This document shows, piece by piece, positions 42,901 to 55,213 of a DNA stretch of 64,000 nucleotides. A program made the position numbers and the translations under genes. Under the pieces are notes generated by a model that did no database searches, was not told the DNA's origin, and saw nothing but the letters and a program-made list of their open reading frames with translations. Each line of letters begins with the position of its first letter. The stretch's first letter is position 1. Source of the DNA: Stentor coeruleus (taxonomy: Eukaryota; Ciliophora; Heterotrichea; Heterotrichida; Stentoridae); NCBI GenBank assembly GCA_001970955.1, contig MPUH01000339.1:1-64000 (forward strand), read 5' to 3'.

Positions 42901-45900
42901 GAAAAGCTTTGCTTTTCGAAATCTCTCAAAACGCTGAAGCTAAATCCTTAGGTTTGCTTATAAGGATTATGCATTTGTTTTTGGCCAGAGGCCAAAAATC
43001 TTATAATGAACTCGTAGACATTGTTGGGGATATTGGGATATTGAAAAATACATATAAAACCACCAGTTTTTGGGTTGAGTATTTACAAATTATAGAAGAT
43101 TTAGCTTATAAACCAGAAAATATTAGTAAACTCATAGGATTCAAAGTTTGTCCCGAACTATTTTTTATAGTGAATTCTGAAGAAGCAGCATGTTCAGATG
43201 ATTTAGCTGAAAGGATTATAGAAAACATGCAAGAAACCCCACAAATTATATATATAAACTATATAAAAATAGTAGAGAGGACACAAATTATATATATAAA
43301 CTATATAAAAATAATAGAGAGGATATTAGGAAAACGTAAAATGCCATTAGAAAACTTTTGTATATGTTGTGTGGATGAGATAAAAAGAAGTCCTACAATT
43401 TTTGCTCAGGTTTTAGCAGAAAACTCAATTTTAAATGATAACGGTTTATGTTTTATTAGAAAGCCTATATATGAAAGCTATGAGAAATCAATCATTGCTT
43501 ATGAAATACTCACTGAATTGTATAGAAGAGCCGAAAATCCTTTAAGTTATTTAATAAGGACTGAGGTTTTAATAGCAGGTTTAAGTAAAATATTGAAAAA
43601 ATATCCAGAAAGCATTGAAACTATATATTTGTGGTATAAAAGCCACAATCGGAACTATGACCTTATAAGTAAAATCCTTTGTAGCAGACAACAAGATAGT
43701 TTTTATCCTTCAGAGTCTTATAATTCTTCATATAAAACCCCAAATGAAGTTGAAAAATGGGTCAAAAGCTCATCAGAACTCTGTGTATGGCTTATAAATA
43801 CAGAATTCTTATCATCAAATACCCTCCCAACCCCCAAAAGTTTCATTCTCACTGAATTTATGACAATTTTCTATGAGTTTTCAAACTTTTTCCCAGAAAC
43901 TTTACCTGAAACTTTATCCCAAACTATAAACATCTTAATCCAAACCTTAAAACACCCCAACTTATCATCAGAAGCTCTCAAAATCCTCCACAAAAATCCT
44001 TTCTACCTAAATCCTCTCATAAAAAACCTTCACTTTTCTTACCTTCCAAGTTCACCCAAGCCATCTCTCCATTTCCCTTTATTTGAGCTTTTAGAACTTC
44101 TAATAAAACCTTTGAATTCATTAGAAAACCCTCCAGAAACTTATAAGGCTCCAAAGGATTTGATATTTGACTCATATTCAGAAATCCCAATAGATGACTT
44201 TTATATAGAAAGTGATTCCGATGTTGAAGAAAATGAGCAGATTTCTGAGTCTAGCCAAAGCTATGAAGAAGATGAAAGTTTGGATGAAGATGAAGAATAT
44301 GAACCAAGTGATGATGAGAAAAAATCTCTAATTTGTGAAGAGATGAAAAAGCCAGCAGAGGACTTTCAGGAACTTAAAAGGTATAGGAATAAAGAAATTG
44401 TTAATAAAGTCCTTGATGACATATGTGAGAAGTATAAAGGATGTGTTAAAGAAGAGACAGTTTTATATATGGGAAGCATGGTGTTAGGAGAAAATACAGG
44501 TAAAAGTTTGGAAACAGACGATAGGATTGTTAATAAAAGATTTGAAGAGCAGGTTTACTTTTTAAATCTTACTATGCCGAGTTTTTTCAGTTCAGAAGGA
44601 CAGAGTTTAGGGACAATTTTAACCAGGGATACTGAGTTTGAAGTTTTTTCAGTGGTAAACCAAGCGTTTTTCTCAGAGCCTTTTGTTGGCAGCGACATTC
44701 TTGCAAGTTTCCTCCTTCACCTCGCTGATTCCTCAGAGTTCTCATATAAAATCGTCACAAATCTTACGAATATTCTCACCCAAAACCTTAATTCATCTAT
44801 GCAAAACCCTCAAAATACATACAGCTATGCAAAGGTATCAATAAAAGTTATCCAAACTTTACAGCACATGATCAACTTGCACCCTAAAATCTCTTTATCT
44901 ATATCCTCATATCAATATTCTGATCCAGTTTTTTACAAACTTTTACTGCTTATAACCTCAGAGTTTTATAAGACCCATTTCAAGCATTTACATTGCCTTA
45001 TATCTTTGCTAACTAGTATTATAGAAAAACTTGGAACACATCTTCCAAGTCTTAGCCCTGATATTTTATATAATTTTACTAAGGTTTTTACTTGGGATTT
45101 CATTAATGATAGCATTTTAAAAGATTTGACGAACTTTACAGTTAAAATATGTAAAATACCAAATTCAAGGGAAAATATGATTATGTGTTTGATTGGAGAA
45201 TTAAAAAAAAATGCTGGGGAGGTGGTGGAGATGATTCAAGGCGGGTTGAAAAAGTCTAGTGGAATTAGAGAACAGCAGTTGTTGAGGATTTGCAGGGTGA
45301 TTAAAGATGTACATGGGAGTGTGGAAGATGCAGATTTTTTGTGGAAGTATTTTAGTGAGAAATTAGAAGATATAGTCTCAGAAGGTCTTAGCATGAATAT
45401 CCTCCCCATAATTGAAGGGTTCTTCGTCTTTCATTGCGACAGGACCAACTCTGTGCTTTTCCAAGAATTCTCTGTCAAAAACCACAAATGCATAAACTCN
45501 GCGACAGGACCAACTCTGTGCTTTTCCAAGAATTCTCTGTCAAAAACCACAAATGCATAAACTCTATAATAAAACAAAAACCAAGCTTACTCTCAAACAC
45601 TTTAAACTCCTTAATCGTGAACTTTGTTCCAAGTCTCCTAGATTTCGAAAACAAAAGAAACTACTTTCGATCCNCTATAATAAAACAAAAACCAAGCTTA
45701 CTCTCAAACACTTTAAACTCCTTAATCGTGAACTTTGTCCCAAGTCTCCTAGATTTCGAAAACAAAAGAAACTACTTTCGATCAGAAATGCGTGAATTAC
45801 AAAGCGGTAGCATTCACAGCATAATTCGCCTTCACGTTCGTCGACAAGAAGTTTTTATGGACAGTTACCATCAACTTAAAGATCGTTCAGCATCAGAAAT

Positions 45901-46900
45901 GTCAGGAAAATTACGTATCCATTTCCTTGGTGAAGAAGGTCTAGATGCTGGAGGATTAACACGTGAATGGTATGGATTATTAGCAAGAGCAATGTTTAAT
46001 CCAAACTATGCACTTTTTGTCTCTTCAGCTAATGGGGTATCATTTCAGCCGAAATCAATGTCTTCATTAACAATAGAGCATATGAATTATTTTAAATTTG
46101 TAGGAAGAATTATAGGAAAAGCTTTATGTGATGGGTGTCCTTTAGACCTGTATTTTACCCGAAGCTTTTATAAACATATTCTTGGTCAGCCAGTGAATTA
46201 TCAGGATATGGAAGACTTAGATGCTGATTTTTATAAAAGTTTGAAGAGTTTGATGGATATAAATTTAAATGAAAGTGAACTTCATGAGTACTATTTTGCA
46301 TATGAAGAAGAGGAGTTTGGTAGACATAAAGTTAAAGAACTAGTACCGGATGGAAGGACTAAGAGGGTTACTGAGGAAAATAAAATGGACTACATAAAGC
46401 TTTTATGTCATATGAAAATGACTAAGAATATACAAGCACAAATCACAGCTTTTAAGCAAGGATTTCATGAATTTATACCAATTGATCTGATTTCAATATT
46501 TGATAGTAAGGAACTTGAACTACTTATATCGGGATTACCAGAAGTTGATTTAGAGGATTTGAAGATTAATACGGATTATCATAATTATACTGAAAATTCG
46601 CAGGTTATTAAGTGGCTGTGGGAAGTACTTTATGAGTTTTCGCATGAAGAAAGAGCTGAGTTTTTGCAGTTTGTGCATGGATCGAGTAAAGTTCCTTTGG
46701 AAGGGTTCAAAGCATTACCTGGTCTTGGAGGTATACAGAAGTTTCAGATTCATAAGAGCTTTACTAGCCATGATAGACTACCAACTGCTCATACATGCAT
46801 GAATCAATTAGACTTGCCTGAGTATCCAACTAAAGAAAAGTTGAAAAATCGATTAAAGCTAGCTATTAGCGAAGGAAAAGAAGGCTTTGATTTTATGTAG
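39924..46900 (+). CDS. Giant HECT E3 ubiquitin ligase, HUWE1/Tom1/UPL1 class
   Basis: ATG 39924 to TAG 46900 without introns. Three single-N repeats (105, 65 and 111 bp) interrupt it; discounting one copy of each leaves 6,696 bases, exactly 2,232 codons. The N-terminal 1,400 residues are helical and Leu-rich, like the armadillo-type DUF908/DUF913 region. A strongly acidic stretch at 44215-44320 (EENEQISESSQSYEEDE) follows, as in the family. The C-terminal HECT domain has RQEVFMDSYHQL, GGLTREWYGLLARAMFNPNY and the catalytic Cys in LPTAHTCMNQLDLPEY. It makes a thioester with ubiquitin before transfer to substrate. I see no clear UBA, WWE or UIM domain. An imperfect 42-bp in-frame tandem repeat lies at 43241-43324. 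Confidence 0.92.
42294..42501 (+). repeat. Direct repeat of 103 bp around a single N inside the HECT gene
   Basis: 42294-42396 and 42399-42501 differ at one base; N at 42397. The period of 105 keeps the frame and falsely adds 35 residues. Confidence 0.9.
43241..43324 (+). repeat. 42-bp tandem repeat, in frame, inside the HECT gene
   Basis: Units 43241-43282 and 43283-43324 with one or two differences, encoding TQIIYINYIKI twice. The few differences argue for a real duplication or an allelic join. Confidence 0.85.
45436..45564 (+). repeat. Direct repeat of 64 bp around a single N inside the HECT gene
   Basis: 45436-45499 and 45501-45564 are identical; N at 45500. The period of 65 shifts the reading frame, so the gene looks split here. 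Confidence 0.92.
45564..45783 (+). repeat. Direct repeat of 109 bp around a single N inside the HECT gene
   Basis: 45564-45672 and 45675-45783 differ at one base; N at 45674. The period of 111 keeps the frame. Confidence 0.9.
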
Positions 46901-47333
46901 AGTTTGAATTTGGATTTTACTATAGTTTTAGATAATAAATGTATATAATGAATTTTATCTAAAAAAATATATTCAACATACAAAATAATAGCACTGATTA
47001 TTAAAAATACAGCATAACTAATAGTCAATCTAAGTTTTTATACTAAAAATTTATAGTCATAAAAGTTATAAAAGCTTTAATACTCAGATTCTAAAAAGCC
47101 TTTATAATGGTCATAACATATTAGCATATATGATTACTTATATTGCCCGCATCTTTATAAATTTTTAAATAGTAATCTCATAAAGTTCATCTATAAAAAT
47201 AATAAAACTCCACACAAATCAAAAACCATTAATCCAAATAAAATTACATAAAAGTTCACTAAAAAATCAAATATCATAAATCATCCTATATACTCATTTT
47301 ACTCTAATCTAATCTCTAACCATATTCAATCTT
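46901..47333. other. Convergent intergenic spacer
   Basis: About 430 bp, AT-rich, C-rich near the right end. No gene seen. Confidence 0.55.
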
Positions 47334-50228
47334 CTACAAACTTGGATGAATTCTAGGGGTTCTTCTAGGTGTAGGTTCCCTTCCAGCCATGACAATCTGC
47401 CCACTACCTTTTACTTCATCTTCTTGTCCCTTATTCTCTTCCTTATTTTTACTAGCAACAAGTTCCTCAATAATTCGATTTTTAGCTTCTTTTTGCCTTT
47501 TTCTCTCAATTTCTTGGAAATTTTCTTTTGTACTAAAAAACATTGGCCCAAGCTCAGCAAGCCAATAAGGATCCACAGCTGTTACATATTGCATATATTC
47601 CCTTGTTGTCATTGTTAATTCATGATATACTATATAATCAGGAGCATATCCTAAACTAAATAATGCACTTGATGGATGCAAAATACATGGAATACCTGTT
47701 CTCATATTTACATATTCGCCTATTGATTTCATTTTGGCGGAGTTATGAAAATACCCTGAGGCTATAACTTTTCTTATGACATCCCAGTTGTTTCCACAAG
47801 AGATTTCTGGGATGTTTAAAGATTTCATTATATCAGAAAGTTGAGCTCTGACTTCACGAACTTTACGGAGAGCTTTAATGTGAACAAAGTTATTTGTTGC
47901 CCAATCTGACCTGAATCCATTATTTTTCCACTGCGTAAACACATTAAGTAGCGTCAAATGGTCGCTTTCCGGTACAAAAAACTTCTCCCTCGACGCATCA
48001 GCCTCCGACTCTCTATCTCTAGGCCTATAAAAAACACTTGGTACACTAAGCATAGAAACAATAGTCAAAATATCCGAAGAACATTTATACCTTTCAGCTT
48101 CCAAGAGCATTTTCGATAATGGTGGGTCTAAAGGAAACTCAACCATTTTCTTACCCAGTTCTGTAAGTTCACCTAAATCATCTAAAGCACCTAATATCCA
48201 TAGCTGATACATTGAATTAAGTATATTTTCTTGTGGAGGTGGATCCATAAATTGAAATTCTAGCAAATTTCCAATGTTTAAAGATTTCAGCAAAAGCACA
48301 ACATTAGCTAAGTTAGTCCTTTGGATTTCAGGAATGTTATTTTCTAATAAATCTTCTCTGTAGATTGTATCTGTGTATAGTCTACAACAACTACCAGGAC
48401 CAGTTCTCCCTGCACGGCCTGATCTTTGATTGGCATTTGCTTGAGAAATCGGGGTTATCTGAAGAGCGTCCATACCGATTTTTGGGTTGAAGACTTTTAG
48501 TTTGCAGAAACCGGTGTCTATAACATAACGGACCCCATCAACAGTTAAAGAGGTTTCAGCAATGTTAGTGGCTACAACACATTTGCGAAGGTCACTTTTT
48601 TGGAAAATACGAGCTTGGTTTTCAGATGGTAGTTGGGAATAGATGGGTAGAACACGTATTTTTGGGATGTTTGGACCTAGCTCAGTTATACGCTCGTTTA
48701 GAAGCACGCATGTGGCCATAATGTCTTCTTGGCCTGTCATAAAAATCAAAATATCTCCAGGTGGCTGCTGCAGATGTATTTCTAGAGCTTTTTTCACTGC
48801 TGCATCAACATAATCCTCTATCGGGGTCTTGCTGAAAATAATATCCACTGGAAAAGTACGTCCAGGTATAGTAAAAACTGGTGAGTTACCGAAAAACTCC
48901 GAGAATTTCTGAGAGTTCATAGTAGCCGAAGTGATAATAAGTCTTAAATCCCTTCTTCTCAAGACAACTTTTTTTAATATACCAAACAAGACATCAGTAT
49001 GCAAGCTTCTTTCATGAGCTTCATCCATAATAATAGCTGAATACTGATCTAAATCAGACTCATTTAAAGATTCCCTTAGTAAAACTCCATCAGTCATATA
49101 CTTGATTATAGTTTGATCACAGGTACAGTCTTCAAAACGAATTGCATAGCCAACTTTATCACCTAATTTACAACCGATTTCCTCACTAACTCTCTTAGCT
49201 ACACTGACCGCTGCTACTCTTCTTGGCTGTGTGCAGCCAATAATCCCATAAGAAGTATATCCTTCTTCATATAAATACTGAGTTAATTGAGTAGTCTTAC
49301 CTGAACCTGTTTCTCCAACAATAATAACAATTCTATTTTCTCTTATAATATTCATCAAAGACTCCCTTACTGAAAAAATAGGTAAATATTCTCTTTGTTC
49401 CTTAACTGATTTGCTTCTGGCAAAATCACTCACAGCTTCAAAATTCCCCATGCTTTTCGCATATTGTGAATCTGCTTTATAATCTAAATTCCCTTCATCA
49501 TCATACTTACTAAAATCCTCTTCAATTTTCTTCTGTACTCCAAGCATTGACCCTAATGCAGTTCCTGATATATCCCAAAACTTATCCCTCATTTTACTTC
49601 TTTCATTACGTTCACGAACAATTCTCACTACCGCCGAACCTTTTCTAGCAAGCATAGCTATATCAGAATTGGGTTCTTTTACCACCTGAACAGTTTCAAG
49701 CTGGGTTGTAAATACAATTGATCCATCTAAAAAAGGGGGTTTTATATTATGAACCATTAAAACCACACGATGTTCTTCGTCTTGTTCATCATAAGCATCT
49801 TTTGCATGAACTTTTATTGTCCCAGATGAAACCATTCGATTTATTTCCCATTTGTCGTTGTCTTGCATTCTTTCTAGTTTTTTTAAAGACCCGAGTTTGA
49901 CTTTTTTTTCTCTTCGGCTCTCAGCTACTCCTTCTCGATATGCAAAATCATCCTCATTTTTCATTGTATTTGCCCCTTCTTCGCAGTCATACCATTCTAG
50001 GTCGATTAATTGTCTAGATTCCCATTCTAAAGCTTTGTATTCAGGGCCATAGTCTTCCTTTTCACTATGTTGAGGTGTTGATCGAGTTGGGGTTTCTGAT
50101 GGATTTTTTATACTGCCTGTACCTTTGAAGAAAAGAGGGGTGGAGTTTAAGCGAGATGTACGAGGACTACGTGACCTTGAGACTTTGGAACGGTCTGTGT
50201 TCCGTCTTGAAGGTTTTTCGAAATTCAT
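47334..50228 (-). CDS. DHX38: Splicing helicase Prp16 (DHX38)
   Basis: 964 residues from ATG 50228, no intron. An Arg/Ser-rich head ([15 protein letters not shown]) and the Prp16-type segment [18 protein letters not shown] with [13 protein letters not shown] are followed by a DEAH helicase core: [10 protein letters not shown] near residue 306, [12 protein letters not shown] ([10 protein letters not shown]), SAT and [12 protein letters not shown], then the HA2 and OB-fold regions. Prp16 drives the remodelling between the two steps of splicing. In this genome it would act on 15-nt introns. The last 25 residues are basic ([16 protein letters not shown]). Confidence 0.95.
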   Translation of the reverse strand: MNFEKPSRRNTDRSKVSRSRSPRTSRLNSTPLFFKGTGSIKNPSETPTRSTPQHSEKEDYGPEYKALEWESRQLIDLEWYDCEEGANTMKNEDDFAYREGVAESRREKKVKLGSLKKLERMQDNDKWEINRMVSSGTIKVHAKDAYDEQDEEHRVVLMVHNIKPPFLDGSIVFTTQLETVQVVKEPNSDIAMLARKGSAVVRIVRERNERSKMRDKFWDISGTALGSMLGVQKKIEEDFSKYDDEGNLDYKADSQYAKSMGNFEAVSDFARSKSVKEQREYLPIFSVRESLMNIIRENRIVIIVGETGSGKTTQLTQYLYEEGYTSYGIIGCTQPRRVAAVSVAKRVSEEIGCKLGDKVGYAIRFEDCTCDQTIIKYMTDGVLLRESLNESDLDQYSAIIMDEAHERSLHTDVLFGILKKVVLRRRDLRLIITSATMNSQKFSEFFGNSPVFTIPGRTFPVDIIFSKTPIEDYVDAAVKKALEIHLQQPPGDILIFMTGQEDIMATCVLLNERITELGPNIPKIRVLPIYSQLPSENQARIFQKSDLRKCVVATNIAETSLTVDGVRYVIDTGFCKLKVFNPKIGMDALQITPISQANANQRSGRAGRTGPGSCCRLYTDTIYREDLLENNIPEIQRTNLANVVLLLKSLNIGNLLEFQFMDPPPQENILNSMYQLWILGALDDLGELTELGKKMVEFPLDPPLSKMLLEAERYKCSSDILTIVSMLSVPSVFYRPRDRESEADASREKFFVPESDHLTLLNVFTQWKNNGFRSDWATNNFVHIKALRKVREVRAQLSDIMKSLNIPEISCGNNWDVIRKVIASGYFHNSAKMKSIGEYVNMRTGIPCILHPSSALFSLGYAPDYIVYHELTMTTREYMQYVTAVDPYWLAELGPMFFSTKENFQEIERKRQKEAKNRIIEELVASKNKEENKGQEDEVKGSGQIVMAGREPTPRRTPRIHPSL

Positions 50229-50997
50229 TTTTAGATATTCTTGGGATGAGGATAATAGAAGATTGAATAAGAGAATAATATATTAGATAGACCTGCTTAA
50301 AGGATTAATGTAGAGAGTTTGGATGATTATAGAATTATAAATTAGATAGAGCTGCTTAAAGGATTAATGTAGAGGGTTTGGATGATTATAGAATTTGATT
50401 TGTTTTATGATTAAGGAGAGTTGGCCTATTTTATGCATCCCAATAGAACTTTAATCTGCTATTCAAGAATATAATGCCTCAAACATTCCTCATGTGCTAC
50501 AGGAATAAAAAACCTCAACATAGACACTTTGTTCTAAGTCCATAGGCAGCAAAAATGCTAAAAATAAAAGACTTCAGTTTTTCTCAAATAAAAAACAGTT
50601 TAACATAGTCTAGGGTCTTTTCAGTCAGGAATTATCTATATTGTCACACACAAAGCTAATAGTCTAAGGTTGATATTTGGCGACCAAAAGAACTATTTTT
50701 ATATAATTTTTTTTCTTATATATTCCTCACAGTGATTAAATATCAACTAGGTTCTTCTAGTATCAAAATGAAGCTTCAATAATTAATGTTAGGAGTGTGC
50801 TTATTGCCATAATGATATAATTTTATAAGAACTTTACTGTGAGAACTTTAAAACCTGGAGTTCAGACTATTTGTAGAGAAGCATGGGAATTATTTATGCT
50901 TAATGGAAGTAGGGTGCTTGATGTGTAATTGGCTCTTTAGTTTCAAAAAATTATTGAGCATTAATAATTAGTTATAGTTTAGATAAGTATTAATATG
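50229..50997. other. Intergenic spacer with a 59-bp tandem repeat
   Basis: G-rich to about 50420. Units 50282-50340 and 50341-50399 share ATTAGATAGA-CTGCTTAAAG with three substitutions. No gene seen in 50400-50997. Confidence 0.55.
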
Positions 50998-52466
50998 TCA
51001 CTTACCTTCAAAAATAGGCAAAGCTTCTCTGCACATGGGGCAGATCAGCTTTATTTCAAGCCACTTTTTGAGACACTCTTCGTGAAATGAGTGCCCACAT
51101 GGCGACACCATAACTTTGTCTGTAGTTTTATTGTCTAGACAAATGCTGCAAAGCTTGAATGATGTAAGCTCTATACTTTTTAAATACTCATAAGGTTGTG
51201 GTAGAAAGTAGCTAGGGATAAAAATCCGAGCTTTATAACATTGAGATATTATTATAAATAGTTGTATGCATAAATATATTGAGCATAAATAGAAAAACCC
51301 ATATGTAGGCCTTAGATGTAAAGGGTTATGCGGAGATGGGAAAAATATATACTAAATACATTTTACCAGCAAAATAAGCCTTGAAACTGTAATAAGTATA
51401 TACATAAACGGGCTGAAAGGAGAAATCATGTTATATTTTGCACTGAGGTAAATCTGAGGTATAAAAAAACTGAACATAAAAAATATCTGTACATAGTAAA
51501 GGCTTTTAATCTGATATGTCAAAAGGTTTGTAAAAGATGAAACTATATCTAAATAAAAATTACAAAATATCAAAATTTTCCTTGTAAATAACATATAAGC
51601 TGATGAAATTGTTAATGATGGTCTCTGTGCATAGAAAATATCAAAAAGAAGTTTGGCTCTGATAGCATAAAAGGACACAATCGACCNAATAACATATAAG
51701 CTGATGAAATTGTTAATGATGGTCTCTGTGCATAGAAAATATCAAAAAGAATTTTGGCTCTGATAGCATAAAAGGACACAATCGACCAAATAAACCCCAT
51801 CATCATGCTTTCCATTGATTCCTGATTTCGGACTAGATCCTGTATATTAAAAGCAGAGACTGAAAAATCGATGCTCCCATTCATAATCCAACTCATCAAA
51901 GATGTATTTCTCGCAGTATTTTCATCAGATATCAGCAAATCATGCATCCTCGATGTCAAAAAACACTGCAAGAAGCACACACAAAAAAGCATAAAACAAT
52001 ATATAACTCTTGATTTTTCATAATATTTCGGATGTTGATCAGTAGCATTAAAATCAATACACTCATTATCAACACAGAATTTCCCCTCCACACTATTTTT
52101 TGTATTAAAAAACACGTATCCGTTTATATACCTTTCTCTTAAAGAACTGCTAATATAAGTAACATTAGTTGTATTAAAAACTATGGTTTGTTCTACTTCA
52201 TTAGATACAGCTTCATATATGCCAAATTTCATTTTAATGTCGTTGCTATAAAAGCCGTTTTTGATTGAGAATGTAAGGATTAAGCCTTCATGAGAAGATT
52301 TCTTAGGGAACTTTATTTTGATGAGCCCTTTATTTTGTGTGTAGTCAAGAAAGTTGTTGTTAGTGAACCATGAGCCATAGTATTTTTCGTGTTGAGCAAG
52401 CATTGTAGTCTTCGCAGATGAACAAAAGTATGTTGATTTTAGTAAAATACTTATAATAAGCAGCAT
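50998..52466 (-). CDS. Tul1/Dsc1-type transmembrane RING-H2 ubiquitin ligase
   Basis: ATG 52466 to TGA 50998; one 15-nt intron at 51352-51366 and a 101-bp false repeat around N 51687. Discounting both gives exactly 451 codons. A signal peptide (MLLIISILLKSTYFCSS) is followed by a beta-rich lumenal domain of about 140 residues and several TM helices. RPTYGFFYLCSIYLC, ARIFIPSYFLPQPYEYL and the RING CSICLD...CGHSFHEECLKKW...CPMC follow. The (R/K)xFIPxxFLPxxYxY motif directly before a C-terminal RING is the hallmark of yeast Tul1, fission yeast Dsc1 and plant FLY ligases of Golgi/endosome quality control. RING spacing is C3H2C3. Confidence 0.85.
51352..51366 (-). other. 15-nt intron
   Basis: GTAAAATGTATTTAG on the - strand, phase 0. 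Removal joins the membrane part to the RING exon. Confidence 0.92.
51586..51788. repeat. Direct repeat of 101 bp around a single N inside the RING ligase gene
   Basis: 51586-51686 and 51688-51788 differ at one base; N at 51687. The period of 101 shifts the frame, which splits the gene artificially. Confidence 0.9.
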
Positions 52467-53164
52467 ATATTTATAACTAGAGTTAATATGGTATAAAAAT
52501 ATAATAGCTGCAAACCATTAAAGTGTATGTAAGTTAAGATTATGTATGTGTTGAATAATATCGGGAGAAAATAATTATAAAATGCTCGAGAGAATATTGT
52601 CAACATGCAGATTATATAAGTGTGCATAATATGATTTTTAATATAATGAGCCGATTTTTTTTTTTGATATCAGGAATGCTAATGATATGATGATTGTGGT
52701 TTGTGTGATTTAAGAATATTGGCTTGCAGTACTAAGGAATAAAGTTAGTGTTTAGAAAATTATATAGGTGAGGTAGATATAGTATTTAAAATATGGTATT
52801 GATTTAGAAATATTAATTAAGTTCATTTGATAATAACTCTTTTTAAAGGCGGTAATTGATAACTTTCCTTTAATATATAATTTAAATTGATATAAAATAC
52901 TTTCAAATTGCCAGCATTACTCTCCTTCTATTATCACTAAAAATGTAAACTTGCAATTATCACAGCTCATAAAAATTTTCATAATCTCTAATACAAAAAA
53001 TAACTTCATAATCAAGCCTCCTAAATCTCAAAACTTACAAAAGGCTTCAAGCTATAAAATCCAAAACTAAAATCTTTATAAAATACTACTTCTCATCGTT
53101 TCAATAAACATTTAAAAAATATTATTTCATTAAATCTCCATAATCCCTGAACATTTTCTTAATA
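52467..53164. other. Intergenic spacer with G-to-C skew switch
   Basis: G-rich to about 52850, C-rich after. No gene seen. Confidence 0.55.
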
Positions 53165-53920
53165 CTATACAGGACTTATACTCCCAGATTTATTATTTAA
53201 GCACTGTGCAGATGGGGTCAATGAAAAAGTTTTGGCTATTTCTCCATACAAGCTTTTTTTCTTTCCTTTAATTACCGCAAACTCTTCTATTGTCTCAATT
53301 TGCAAACTTGTAAAAATCCCTCTATCCATTTCTTTACTAAAAGCTTCAATTTTACTATTAAGATCCATAGTAACAGATTTCTCATATTTAAGCTCTTCTT
53401 GATTTTTTTTCAAAGCAATTTCTAGTTCATTAGTCTTTTTTTTGAATTTATTTAAAAAAACGTCTGAGTTTTTTTTCCATTCAATTTCCTGCTTGATTTG
53501 ACTTTTGATTTCAGTTTTTTCACTTATAAGTTTTATTTGTTCTTGTTGCAACTCTGTAATTGAGGATGTCAATAGACTGATTTCGTTTTTAAGCTTAACT
53601 TTTGTGCTTTGGAATTTGCTGGGAAGAGTATTTTTTGTGAAATATTCTAAGGAATCATCTAGAAATCTTAGGAAAGATGAAGGGATTTTAGGCTGGATAT
53701 CTGTTTGGATGTTGATTTGTTCTAATTGTTTTAGAAGTTGAGGACTTGTGCAGAATATAGCTTTGAAATCGGAGGAAGTGTTTGAGTAGGTTCTTCGGTG
53801 GCCGGAACCTGGAGTTTTTTTGATGGCAAGGGTTGTGGATATGGCACGACGGTGGCCGAGGATGCCATTCTCTCCGTAGAGATGCCTTTTTTCTGTGTTA
53901 ACTCGTGAAAAAAGCTCCAT
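53165..53920 (-). CDS. Coiled-coil protein, hypothetical
   Basis: 251 residues from ATG 53920. The head is basic with two HRR motifs (GHRRAISTT, GHRRTYSNTSSD), possible phosphorylation sites. Residues about 105-205 are a Lys/Glu-rich coiled coil (SSITELQQEQIKLISEKTEI). The tail is short and Ser-rich. Probably a structural or cytoskeletal protein; no family recognised. Confidence 0.7.
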   Translation of the reverse strand: MELFSRVNTEKRHLYGENGILGHRRAISTTLAIKKTPGSGHRRTYSNTSSDFKAIFCTSPQLLKQLEQINIQTDIQPKIPSSFLRFLDDSLEYFTKNTLPSKFQSTKVKLKNEISLLTSSITELQQEQIKLISEKTEIKSQIKQEIEWKKNSDVFLNKFKKKTNELEIALKKNQEELKYEKSVTMDLNSKIEAFSKEMDRGIFTSLQIETIEEFAVIKGKKKSLYGEIAKTFSLTPSAQCLNNKSGSISPV

Positions 53921-55213
53921 TTTATATACAGAAATGCTTATGATTTTTTTTGTAGGTGAGATTTGGAGGAAAGCAGGATTTGTATGATTTTGCTAAGGGA
54001 AAAGTTGGGTTAAGATAAATCATTTTTTTTTGGATTTTTGTGATTGGACATGTCTGCTATCAGGGTAAGGTTTTTTGGATGCATATAGATTTTTTTAAGT
54101 TTTAATATTTGGAGATATTTCTATTGGCTTATTATAGTATTGATAGAGATAACTCTCTACAAGCATTTCTATTTTGAATAATTATAAAAAATCATAATTT
54201 TTACTATTTCTCTAAATCCTAACAATTCAATCTATCACAGCATTATGACCTTAAATCATGCCCTAACACTTCAATCCATTACCTAAATCTTTAAACTCTC
54301 CATATCTAAATCTAAAATAACGCCCATCTACAAAAATCAACACCCTATTAGCATATTACCACAGCCTAAGCCTTCAAAAATCTTAATTTAACATAAAAAT
54401 TAATTCCTCTTCAAATATTTAAAATCTGGTGTTGATATAAATCATGCAAGTTTTTGTAAATTCCATTAAACCAAGCTTTTCTATTAATAATCTCACTCTG
54501 AAATTATTTTAATCTGTTTTTTCAAATCAGTAATGTGAGTATCATAGCATCTTTTATATTGGTCAAATATTTTGCTGTTAAGATTTTCTTTTTAATCTGA
54601 TTTTTTGGGATTTGAGGTTTCTGAAAGCTGTGAAGATCTTTTATAAATCCTCCGAATATGATTTTACAGAAAATTAGTGAATAAGATGATTGATTTTAAA
54701 ATTTATTTCTAATATATAGAAAGAGTATATAGCTAATAAGCTTCTTTATAATATTTAAATATGTAATATCAACTTTTGATCTTATAAAACAACATCTATT
54801 AATAATCTTAAACCAAACATCATCAAAGCATATAAGTCTCAATCTTAAATATCAAAACAATTAAATTCCTTATTAAAAAAACTCAGATTCCTCCTATAAA
54901 ACCCTAAAACCCTTCATCAAAGCAACTCATACTTTTTATAAAAATGTTAGTCACAATTAAATCAACAGAGCACAGCCTAAATGCCATTTAAAATAATCTT
55001 TTCATCACAAATCTATCTTAACCTCACTAAAAACTCTTCATTCATATCTGACACTAATATAATCTTAAATTTTCCAATACAATTTTTTTTTCAATTCTCC
55101 TCAAACCAGCCTAAAACCTCAAAGGTCAAAAATCGCATCATAAACCCCAAAAAAATCCTAAAAATTAAAAGCATAGTTTAGCCTAATTCCTTCTAGCATT
55201 TATTAATAATTAT
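53921..55213. other. Long spacer with two skew cycles and a coding-like fragment
   Basis: 53921-54170 is G-rich, 54180-54420 C-rich, 54600-54740 G-rich again and 54780-55200 C-rich. Two cycles suggest that a small gene unit once occupied, or still occupies, about 54430-54670. Confidence 0.5.
54493..54662 (-). pseudogene. Coding-like fragment, helical, in spacer
   Basis: A - strand frame ending TGA 54493 with NLNSKIFDQYKRCYDTHITD and LKKQIKIISE, preceded after one TAA by RRIYKRSSQLSETSNPKKSD in the same frame. It looks like the end of a coiled-coil protein. It is probably decayed, or has an intron that I cannot place. Confidence 0.35.

Noticed and set aside
54981-55181. 66-codon + strand frame upstream of COX10
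   Set aside because: Ile, Phe, Asn, Ser and Lys-rich, typical of C-rich AT spacer before a + gene; it does not resemble a presequence in frame with COX10.
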